This document shows positions 56,201 to 64,000 of a stretch of DNA of 64,000 nt, piece after piece. The notes under the pieces were generated by a model. It searched no databases. It saw only the letters and a list, made by a program, of their open reading frames with translations, and was not told the origin of the DNA. The first letter of the stretch is position 1, and each line of letters begins with the position of its first letter. A program made the translations under genes and the position numbers. Source of the stretch: Caenorhabditis elegans (lineage: Eukaryota; Nematoda; Chromadorea; Rhabditida; Rhabditidae); the NCBI RefSeq assembly GCF_000002985.6, contig NC_003284.9, positions 8,680,001-8,744,000 on the forward strand, written 5' to 3'.

Positions 56201-57006
56201 GGCGTGGAAACGTCTTTGGCGAACAAGTCTCTTTTCTGTGGTCTTTCCTGTCTTGTGCTCGTTTCGTCATGGGTACGATCTCTTTTCAAACTTTCCATAT
56301 ACCGTCTAAAAATGAAATTTATTAAATTTTCAAATGGTCAAAAACCTACTTCACTTGAGGTGTCGCAACAATCGAGCTCCTGTCCTCACCCTCGAAGTCG
56401 TAATCTGCCATACAATATCGTTGACCAGTATTTGGGTTGATGTGGCTTGGAGTTGGTCCGAAGAGCTCGCTGGAATTTAATTTTGGTAATAAGAATTATG
56501 AAAAGTCAGGACTTACCTCTCAGACAGATCGGGCGACGAAGAGAATGGCGTGAGAGCGTCCATTTGTCTGAAAGAAAAATAAATATTGTAACTCTCAATG
56601 ATGACCATATTTTGTCAGTATTGAGCCAACATTTTATATTTCAGCCTACACGTTTTAAATCAAAATCATACTCTGAAATATTCAGCTGATCCAGATTTTT
56701 CTTCTGATTTGGCGTTGTGACATTATTCGATTTAACTGTAGATTTTTTTGGGCTTTGGGATTCCCATTCAACAGTTGCTGGAGTTTTCTTGACCACTCTT
56801 CCCGAACGTGTAGTCGTTTTAGCTTTATTAATTGGTTTTCTGGAAAATATGATAGTTTTTCGTGTAAGTTTTTAGTGTACAATTAATTATAATATGAACC
56901 CATTAAATAGAAAAACTCACATTGCCAAATCGTTGACTGAATTTCTTTCAGAATCGTCCAGTACTTCCTTGACCGGCTTGATTTTTGCCCTTTGATGACG
57001 TGGCAT
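53202..57006 (-). CDS. 915-aa charged coiled-coil protein, family unknown
   Basis: Fourteen minus-strand exons join in phase: 57006-56921, 56839-56672, 56567-56517, 56469-56350, 56305-56165, 56116-56042, 55924-55877, 55829-55791, 55744-55616, 55570-55361, 55260-54500, 54448-54214, 53933-53671 and 53623-53202. The N-terminal ~360 residues are basic and disordered (MPRHQRAKIKPVKE; SGRVVKKTP; TPRRSCVRGTYKDLVDSD). A ~130-residue run of Glu/Lys/Arg follows (from KEKKTKMEMEKEKEK to KDHRNQSQKR), resembling a single alpha-helix or coiled coil as in INCENP or CAF-1 p150. The last ~400 residues are helical (YFVDKFLFLLKLW; ELFAILLDEWATSF) with a basic RRRSRRKTR patch near the C-terminus. There is no signal peptide. 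A nuclear or cytoskeletal scaffold is likely; I could not match INCENP's IN-box. Confidence 0.8.
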
Positions 57007-58375
57007 GTTCTATCTAAATTGATAACAATTTTCAATAAAGCAGACCGAAAATCAATAGAAAAACCGAAAAATCACACAATATCTACACATAAGGAAAACT
57101 AAAGAATTTTTAGGTCATATGAGAACATTCTAATATTATTCAGATTGCATATATTCACAGACCATTTTTAAACTGTCATAAGGCGGGAATTGCATTAGAG
57201 CGCGTTTGAACGGTTTGTGTACAAAGAAATGAGGCCAGAGAAATTAGACAGAGTAGAATGTGCGTGTAAGAATACGTGACGCAGAGAATGGCCAACAAGC
57301 GGTCCTTCGAACGCGTTCGTTTCACTGAACGAACGGGACACAAAAAAAGGGGGAAAGATATGAAGAATGATGACAGATGAGAGTGAGACAGGGAAATGCA
57401 AAGGGTATATAGCGTCCAGAAATCAATCGATTGAATGGGAGATACGCTCCGAATGAATAGTGATGTGAGAAGTTGTGGAAATAAGGAAAAATATGTTAAC
57501 TGCAACACGACTCCTGAAATCTTAAAAAACTACAAAAACAAGGGGGGAACTTTTGATAAATAGTAAAACGGTCAGTCAAACTTATAAACAAAAATTAATT
57601 GTAAAAAAGATGTACAGCGACAAAATTGAGAAATGTTTAATCTATGTTTTGGACTCAATGAGACAATGACAGAACCATACAAATCAAACACAGATACATA
57701 GCGTAGATATGCAGTTTAGAACATTAAAAAAAAAAAACTACAATCTTTTTTTAAATACAACGAATGACAAGAATATGGAAACATGCGGCTATCTATTATT
57801 TGACGTGATCAGGGCTTATTTTCATACAAGTTGTAGTTAACATTAATTAACAACAATTAGGATAATAGTATAGGGCTTTGAGGTAGTAATTTGTGACCAA
57901 AATAAACAATTTAATTTTCAATGGCCTATGTTTATGATGAATAATCAGCCATGTGACATTTTTGAAACAACTAGCGACAACACCAACGTGTTATTGAAAG
58001 TGAATTATAATGGAAGAAGGATAAAGACTTTTCTTATCGTCTACTCTCTCTATTTGAGATAGAAAATAATAGAAACGTGAATCAAAAAAATGTCTTTGTT
58101 GAATTTTTACTGTTTCAGAAACCTGGTTAGCAAATTTGAATAATCATCAGAATCATTAAACAATTTTTAAGTATAGGAAAAAAAGGTGCAAACAATGATC
58201 TAAAAGGCATTTATCAAAATCTATTCAACTGACGTTAAAGCTTCAGTATTGAAGGCAACAGTTTTCATGCGCTTTACTTTTTTTCACTTTTTTTGGGAGG
58301 GCAACAGGTGTTAATCTGCACCCATAAAGTAATATTATCAATGCTCTTAATAATAAGGGGTTTTTCCCGAAAATA
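57007..58375. other. intergenic and promoter region
   Basis: This is upstream DNA of the coiled-coil gene. The frames at 57176-57508 overlap a G/A-rich tract and have no splice support. TGAGGTAGTA at 57879 looks like a let-7 5' end, but no hairpin is visible. Confidence 0.45.
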
Positions 58376-58470
58376 GTGTGTGTGTGTGTGTGTGTGTGTG
58401 AAAGTGTGTGTGTGTGTGTGTGTGTGTGAAAGTGTGTGTGTGTGTGTGTGTGTGAAAGTGTGTGTGTATG
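58376..58470 (+). repeat. (GT)n microsatellite with a higher-order GAAA unit
   Basis: Three GT runs of roughly 11-13 dinucleotides are each closed by GAAA, followed by a shorter GT run, giving a ~28-bp higher-order period. Confidence 0.95.
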
Positions 58471-59737
58471 CATGAAATGATGTTCGTGTAAAAGTTTACC
58501 AACAATAAAAGTTTTAAAAAATTAGGAAATTCGGGATTTGCAAAACGAATCTGAAGTAATAATAATCATATGTATCAAAAAAAAAGCACACAATTATATC
58601 TTCGGTGTATATGTTGTGAAGTTGTGGTTCTTTTACCTCTGAGCCATAATTGTATAATAGTAGAGTTTCTAATTTCTTCGAACTCCTATCTCAGCACTCT
58701 TTTTTTTCAATTTTGCATTCAACCAACACCAGCGTTTTGGAATATAGTCAATGTTTAGTTTTTTCGAACACAATATAATTTTGTTTCCAATTTCGATGAT
58801 TCATCGGACCCCGCTCCGTCAAACTGAGCCCCCTTTTTATGATGACGCATTGGTACCGTCTGTCGCTAACACACTGAGACGGAAACAAATTCACTTGAAG
58901 TGAGCCTGTTGAAAAAGTTTGGAAACTATTTTCTCTTTCAGTTGACCCGATCTCTCTATCCATCCGTAACAATTCATCTGTATGTTATCAAAAATATATA
59001 TGACGAAGAAGAAACATTTTCGCTCTTTTCTATTCTACGCTCTGTTCAGTTTCCTTTTCACAATTTTACAGTTAAGAAAGTTTGTGTTATTGATTTTGTT
59101 CTCTGATTTATTTTACAACAAAGAAGGTAAATTCCAATAATATAGTTTTGAAAAAAATTACCACAACATTCTCAGTAGATTATAGTCAGAAAAATAGTTA
59201 AAGTTAATAAAAATTGTAACTTTAATTAATTTGCAGATAACTCTTGAAACTGGTTGAGCCAAACATAAGTTTCTAAATTGAAATCAATTTTTTTAATATG
59301 CTGGATTTAAAAATCCTTTAAACTTGATGCGCTCTTTTTTTCTCCTTTTATCTTTGCACGGCTGTTGCTTTATTTTGATTGTTCTTATTTCGGTCATCTT
59401 GCGATCTATTAAAATAAATGTTTTAAGTGAAAATAGTGACACAATTTTTCATATTCGTAAAGATAAACAAATTTCAATAAGACTAATGACAATCAAGGTA
59501 CAATATTAGAAAAAAAAACGGTAATTAAACATTTAAGAAATCAAGTCTATGAAGGTTTTTTTACTTGATTTTTTCAGACTTGTGACTTGTTTTGTAACAA
59601 ACTTAAAACGTAACCAACTATAAACATTTTTTGCGACACTCGTTACAAATACATTCATTTTTCTCACTTTTTAGACCAATATTAAGAATTTTCAAATTCC
59701 AACCTTGTTCTATCGCTTCTCAAAAATTTAGCCTGGT
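58471..59737. other. intergenic region
   Basis: No gene was recognised. The plus-strand frames at 58570, 58900 and 59324 are hydrophobic chance ORFs without splice signals in phase. The last ~120 bp hold the leader of the next gene, ending in an acceptor (AAATTTAG at 59732). Confidence 0.45.
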
Positions 59738-60605
59738 ATGTCCGACGAGCAGAACAAAGAAGAAAAGAAGCCATGCACCAATCCAGCACCGTCAGACGAC
59801 CTCAGATGGGTCCCAATCCCCAATGAGGCTCTAGAACACTGGCAAAATGGCAACGTTGGAGTCATGATCTCTCCGGGTCCAGGAGAGTACTACTATGCTT
59901 CCCGAGAAGAATACGAGGAGGCAGTAATGTCGGGTAAACATCCAAACAACGAATGGGTGGATGGAGAGTGAGTTAGCGTTTTTTTTTTAATTAAAAATCT
60001 GTTCTTAATGTGCGCAGGGATCCGGATGAAAACAACACCGAATTGAAGAAGACAAAAAAGAAATTGCGAAAGACAATTAAGAAACGCGAGTGCAAAATCA
60101 GAATCTTTAAGAAGAAACGCGACGACAATGAGGACGAACATCGCAGAAACCGCGTTTGTTATTTTACATGATCATTAGCTAAGCGATTGTTATGACCTTT
60201 CTGTTAATTGTTGCAAGCTAATTCATTTTGATGCTATCGTAAAATCAACAAAAACAATCTTTCTAATATGGCCGAGCACAATAAAAAAAAACACTACTCT
60301 TATCTTTAAAAAGATGAAAAGGTTGAGTAGGGAAATTGTTAAAAATCACTCCCATGGTACCAAAATGATCAATAATAGCTTAGTGTCGCGAATCTCGACT
60401 TTTTGACTGTCCATGAAATTTTTAAAAAAATTTTGAAAAGTTTTGCTATAATATTTTTCATTTTAGCATCATAAGACTGGTTTTCAATAACTCCCCCACT
60501 GGCGCTACTTCACATTTATTTCTAAACAATATATATATACATATAATACTTCTCTTTCAGCCAGTAATAGCCAACGCAGCAAATCCACGACCACGTGTCT
60601 CCTGA
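59738..60605 (+). CDS. 136-aa hydrophilic protein, family unknown
   Basis: Three exons join in phase: 59738-59967, 60018-60153 and 60561-60605. ATG 59738 lies 6 bp after an acceptor. The first ~76 residues contain LRWVPIPNEALEHWQNGNVG and SPGPGEYYYASREEYEEAV, an aromatic, globular-looking segment. Residues ~85-125 are very basic (KKTKKKLRKTIKKRECKIRIFKKKRDD). The protein ends NAANPRPRVS. If intron 2 is retained, a short alternative tail (VCYFT) results. There is no signal or membrane segment. The basic tail suggests nucleic-acid or nucleolar association (inference). It is convergent with the minus-strand gene ending at 60789. Confidence 0.7.
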
Positions 60606-60788
60606 TCCGGCCTCAATTTTTTACATACATACGTATGCTTCTTTTTCAATCTTTTACCACCTTCCTAATCTCACAATATTTGTATGTATCTAGACACTTT
60701 ATTTATAGTCACTGTAAACGTTGTCAACATAAATTTGTATGTAGTCAATAATAAATTAACAACAATATAAAAAAAAACGAAGCTGTCG

Positions 60789-61513
60789 TTAATCAAATAC
60801 GGGAAGAATTGTGTCGATTGACCAGTAGTACCCTTTTTCTCTGATAGCATTGCGCAGTTCAGTCCGAGTTCGTTCCAATATGTCAAGAATTCTCAACGGC
60901 GCCATCCTAACCACAGGACTCAACGCTTCTATTCGTGCTATGTACGTTTTTGGGTCACTCCAATCATGTCTCAGGGCACTTATGAAAATCTGCCTCTGAA
61001 GTGTTTCAGTTTTAATGAATAAATAAATAAAAAACCTTACTTGACTAAAGTCAATGCCCTTCAAGTTTAATCTAATGAATGTATCGCTTATTAGATCCAT
61101 CATATCTTTGTAGCTCGGCAAGACAATGTGAAAATACTGAAATTAAAAAGAAACAATAAACATCTATAAAGATACACCGACTTGTTTCTGCTCCAATGGA
61201 ATCAGTTGCCCGTCCAGCCAGTTGAACAACTCAAATGGTTCCAGCTCTTCCCGTTTGTCACCCACGAGTGATTCAAGGCCAACCAAGTTTTGGATCAATT
61301 CTTTATAGAGAACAACCTTCTGATCGTAATTCAACCTTTCCACAATCTTTAATGTATCACTTTTAATAATTGGTAAAAAAAACAATTCTAACTCACCTTC
61401 ATTCTAATATGTTCGAATTTGCTTTCAATGATGAGCATCTCAGTTGGCAGTGTTTCCTTGTTTGTGAGAAAGCACATGTGGCGTTTTAATGCGCTATTCG
61501 TTTGTGCTGTCAT
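60789..61513 (-). CDS. 192-aa helical protein, family unknown
   Basis: Four exons join in phase: 61513-61397, 61346-61182, 61136-61041 and 60989-60789. The donor of exon 2 (GTCGGT) is weak but keeps the frame. The protein starts MTAQTNSALKRHMCFLTNKE and is mostly amphipathic helix (IVERLNYDQKVVLYKELIQNLVGLESL; DMMDLISDTFIRLNL; PLRILDILERTRTELRNAI), with conserved-looking aromatic ends (YYWSIDTILPVFD). No signal peptide or membrane span is present. I do not recognise it. The 184-bp gap to the convergent gene suggests overlapping 3' UTRs. Confidence 0.7.
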
Positions 61514-62206
61514 GATTGAAGTCTTCTGAAAATTTTTTCGGTTTCTTGTAACTGATTTTCAAAATATATCTGAAGAAAATTTTGACTTTCAATGAAATCT
61601 TTGACTTGTGAAGAATTTATTTATTACATCAGAGATTATTCAATTTGATCAAAAAAACACCATCTTTGCAACGTTAAGTAATAAGTAGCAAATCAAAAAT
61701 CTTTTGTGTGCTCAAAATGGCCCAAAGAGGTAGTATTTTTTCCGTCGCCGGCCGGTGAGGCGCCTCAAACAGCCTCACGCCGCCACTAACGCCGCAGCGT
61801 ATCCGGAAGTACGGTGCGGCGCGGAACCCAAAATGTGTCGGCCGCTTCCAAATAACCACCTTTCGAACTACACTGCGCAAAATTGCATTGCAAAACTACG
61901 GTGTGCAGCCGTAAATCCTACCTACGCAAACACCGGAGTTCACGCCAATATGCACAGCGCGGCGACCGGCGACGGCGAAGGCCGGCCGGCGTGAGGCGCC
62001 GCCGCCGCGCCGCTCTCACATGGAAGCCCTACTCTGGAGACTGAGAAAAAGTCAGAATCCTAACAACTTTTACTCTAGTGACGTTTTAACGCAGACAGAA
62101 CGTGATTTGATTAGTTTAAGAATGAGGTGAAAATTTCTAAGAATAAATTGCGCTGATGACTAAAGCGACCTGAAAATTTTCAAATATTTCGGTTAACAAC
62201 ACAGGT
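61514..62206. other. intergenic region around the GC-rich repeat
   Basis: Apart from the GC-rich block listed separately, this is AT-rich leader and spacer DNA. The promoter of the 192-aa gene must lie here. Confidence 0.5.
61742..62016. repeat. 275-bp GC-rich block with terminal repeats
   Basis: G+C is far above the surrounding ~35%. GCCGGCCGGTGAGGCGCC at 61747-61764 recurs as GCCGGCCGGCGTGAGGCGCC at 61981-62000. CCTCACGCC (61774-61782) pairs with GGCGTGAGG inside the right copy, and TGAGGCGCCTCA is itself palindromic. Frames through it are open on both strands because stops are rare in GC-rich DNA. It is possibly an inserted element; no target duplication was found. Confidence 0.7.
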
Positions 62207-62212
62207 TTTATT
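62207..62212 (-). terminator. AATAAA signal of the Pro-rich nuclear-type gene
   Basis: A minus-strand AATAAA, about 150 bp past the unspliced stop of the preceding exon. It implies a terminal exon at ~62215-62355. Confidence 0.5.
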
Positions 62213-62362
62213 CACTCTTTTGTGAGGAACATATTACGTCGTCATGTTTAGAAACTTGGCAGAATCGGGGTTGCGGTCCAGCCCATCTTACCCCATTTAC
62301 CAGGCATAGTTTTGGAATCCTCATCCCCAACGTAATTGTTACTCTCTGATACGACTAAATTT

Positions 62363-62977
62363 TCAATCCGAGTAAAAGTAACTTACAAAAAACTCTCGTT
62401 TCCACCTTGCGTAATCTTCCTGAAGAAGTGAATAAACACGTTCATTTGGTGATTGAAGTCCCATCGTGCGTTGCATCATCATATTTTGTACAAAAAACGG
62501 ATTTGGAAAAAATGGAGCTTGTAACAACGGAGGACCCATTTGTGGTATGCCTCCGGTGATTGACATTGGAAAACCTGGTGGCTGCTGAATAGTTGGTGCT
62601 GGTGTCGTGGTTTCATATGTATCAACTGGTTCTGCTTTTATTTCCCTCATTTGAAACTGCATATTATGAGCAGGACGTTTGTTCATAGGGCCTTCATAGA
62701 TTACAAGGTCTGGTGATCCGAGCGGCATCAGTCTGACTGGCTCAGTGATTGGGTACACCTCCGCACATTTTCTCACACGTTTTTTTGCAGGTTGTTTCGG
62801 TTTCTTTGTTGTAGTTGTTGGAGCGGACTGACCGGGAAGTGAAAACTGAGCGAGTTGGGGCAAAAGTGGAATTATAGGCGGCAAAAGGGGTCCCATTGAC
62901 AAGAGGTTTTTTGGAAAATCGGGGAGAAGCGGGATTTGAGGTAGCTGTGGAATTACATTCATCAAGCTTGAAGACAT
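62363..62977 (-). CDS. Pro-rich, probably nuclear protein with SUMO-type motif (~200 aa, 3' end uncertain)
   Basis: ATG 62977 lies 13 bp after an acceptor (TTTTTTTTAG). An upstream untranslated exon ends near 63439 at GTGAGT. The protein begins with Pro/Leu/Ile repeats (IPQLPQIPLLPDFP...PLLPPIIPLLPQ), then a basic NLS-like KKPKQPAKKRVRK, then IKAEPVD, an exact SUMO-acceptor motif (hydrophobic-K-x-E), then Met/Pro-rich sequence and a helical end (RVYSLLQEDYARWKREFF). A strong donor (GTAAGT at 62396) makes the unspliced stop at 62363 doubtful. A following exon to ~62250 or 62208 is likely, but the intron would be only about 41 bp and the frame is ambiguous. A transcriptional role is inferred from motifs. 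Confidence 0.6.
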   Translation of the reverse strand: MSSSLMNVIPQLPQIPLLPDFPKNLLSMGPLLPPIIPLLPQLAQFSLPGQSAPTTTTKKPKQPAKKRVRKCAEVYPITEPVRLMPLGSPDLVIYEGPMNKRPAHNMQFQMREIKAEPVDTYETTTPAPTIQQPPGFPMSITGGIPQMGPPLLQAPFFPNPFFVQNMMMQRTMGLQSPNERVYSLLQEDYARWKREFFVSYFYSD

Positions 62978-64000
62978 CACTCAGCTATTTCTAAAAAAAA
63001 TGGAATCGTGGTATGTGTTTTATGAAATTTATCACACAGAAATACGAAAATGAAAATGAGTAGATAGGAAACTAGTGGAGCATATTATTAATCAAAAGCT
63101 CATACTGCAACGCAAGCCGTTAATTGAGGGTATAATACTTTGCTCACTGACAGCTCTAGACACATTATTATTTAATGAAAAGTGAAGGAGCTTTAAATAA
63201 TATTTTTTACAGCTTTATTTTGAAGAGTTTCATATGTAAGGTAATTCGATGCTTACAAAATTAAAAGAGCAACAAAAAGTACAACAATTGCTCGACTGAG
63301 TTTGATTGAGGAAGTTTTCTTTTTCAAATGTACGCATTTTATGAGAATTTCTAGATTTATTTCTATTACCCATTAAACACTCAATAACAAAATTAAAAAA
63401 AAAAATGTCGAGAAAACAATTACTTTATGATTACTCACGACATTCAAATCGGAGCCAGAGTCCAAATTGGAGCTATGAAGATGTGGAAGGGAAGAAATGG
63501 GAACTGAACAATGGTTTGGAAAAGACGGGGAATATGGTTTCGCAATCATAAAGTTAATTCGATTTTATGTTTCCCACTTTTTGGGGAGTTCCAAAGCAAA
63601 AGAACAAAGAAAATAAGAAAAGCCAAAGAGCAACTATCTGGAAAAATGCAATATAATGTTTCTACTGTATGACTGCTGTGAACTCCAAAAAGGAAATACA
63701 TTTTTAAAACAAGCAAACTTCTACAAAATAGTACAATTTAAACGCTACGATGTGCAAAAAACTATAAAGGAAAGACATTTACAAATGAAAAATTAGGAAA
63801 ATCACACAAATCCACAAAACCATAGTTCCCCAGCCGAAGTGTTTACCAGGATATTCCGTATAATTTACTTCATTAAAAAATAAAGAGAACTGATAGTTTA
63901 TTATTACTAAAATTCAAAAGAAATATGTAGAAACGAAAAAAATGTTTTACACCATACCTATGTCCTAATTTTTTTGTTTTGATTTCAGTATATATATCTT
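62978..64000. other. leader intron and upstream region of the Pro-rich gene
   Basis: A probable 5' untranslated exon ends at 63439 (GAATGTC|GTGAGT on the minus strand), with a 448-bp leader intron to 62990. Beyond ~63550 only AT-rich intergenic DNA is visible. Confidence 0.45.

Noticed and set aside
57176-57508. 110-codon minus-strand ORF upstream of the coiled-coil gene
   Set aside because: Lies in a purine-rich tract with a Ser/Leu/Phe-rich product and no link to the gene's first exon.
57879-57890. TGAGGTAGTA as a let-7 family gene or site
   Set aside because: No hairpin, and no minus-strand transcript is predicted there.
58110-58117. CTGTTTCA, a Ruby (21U-RNA promoter) motif
   Set aside because: One 8-mer is expected by chance at this scale, and type-1 piRNA loci are concentrated on chromosome IV.
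61755-61994. open frames on both strands through the GC-rich block
   Set aside because: Stops are rare in GC-rich sequence; no splice signals or recognisable protein.

Overview
The window is nuclear DNA of a Caenorhabditis nematode, very probably C. elegans chromosome X. The evidence is AT-rich DNA, many introns of 40-60 bp ending in TTTTCAG, short 3' UTRs with AATAAA, trans-splice-like acceptors just before start codons, and recognisable worm genes: a troponin T (tnt-2-like) beside a cluster of small histidine-rich proteins, and a TMEM237 homologue (jbts-14-like). Every multi-exon model below was spliced by eye. Phase was checked at each junction, but no alignment was run.

Layout. 1-6.2 kb (+): the 3' end of a gene resembling CASC1/DNAI7 (axonemal dynein-associated), then a secreted protein with two von Willebrand A domains joined by a mucin-like Ser/Thr linker. 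6.3-17.8 kb: an 11.5-kb stretch with no confident gene but two candidate small secreted-peptide ORFs. 17.8-22.8 kb (+): a peptide GPCR of the FMRFamide-receptor type. 23.8 kb (+): a likely 79-aa secreted protein. 24.2-27.1 kb (+): the TMEM237 homologue, with a perfect X-box 54 bp before its start and a Helitron-like insertion in an intron. 28.1-29.3 kb (+): an unrecognised 184-aa protein. 29.7-40.8 kb: six His-rich small-protein genes, two on + and four on -, including a recent ~800-bp duplication and a MITE with 29-bp inverted repeats. 41.8-43.5 kb (-): troponin T. 46-52 kb: two paralogous six-cysteine secreted proteins (-), an orphan exon, a cluster of CGACACATCA motifs, and a dead LINE. 53.2-57.0 kb (-): a 915-aa coiled-coil protein. 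59.7-63 kb: three small unrecognised genes and a GC-rich repeat.

Functional themes. The His-rich cluster has metal-binding composition, and its upstream regions carry AP-1 (TGAGTCA), CRE/ATF (TGACGT) and GATA motifs. That fits stress- or metal-responsive, probably intestinal, expression; one member may be kreg-1, but I cannot tell which. The TMEM237 homologue belongs to the ciliary transition zone and carries the RFX/DAF-19 site expected of such genes. The CASC1/DNAI7-like gene is odd for an animal without motile cilia. One six-cysteine gene has a long exact let-7/mir-84-complementary site downstream of its stop codon.
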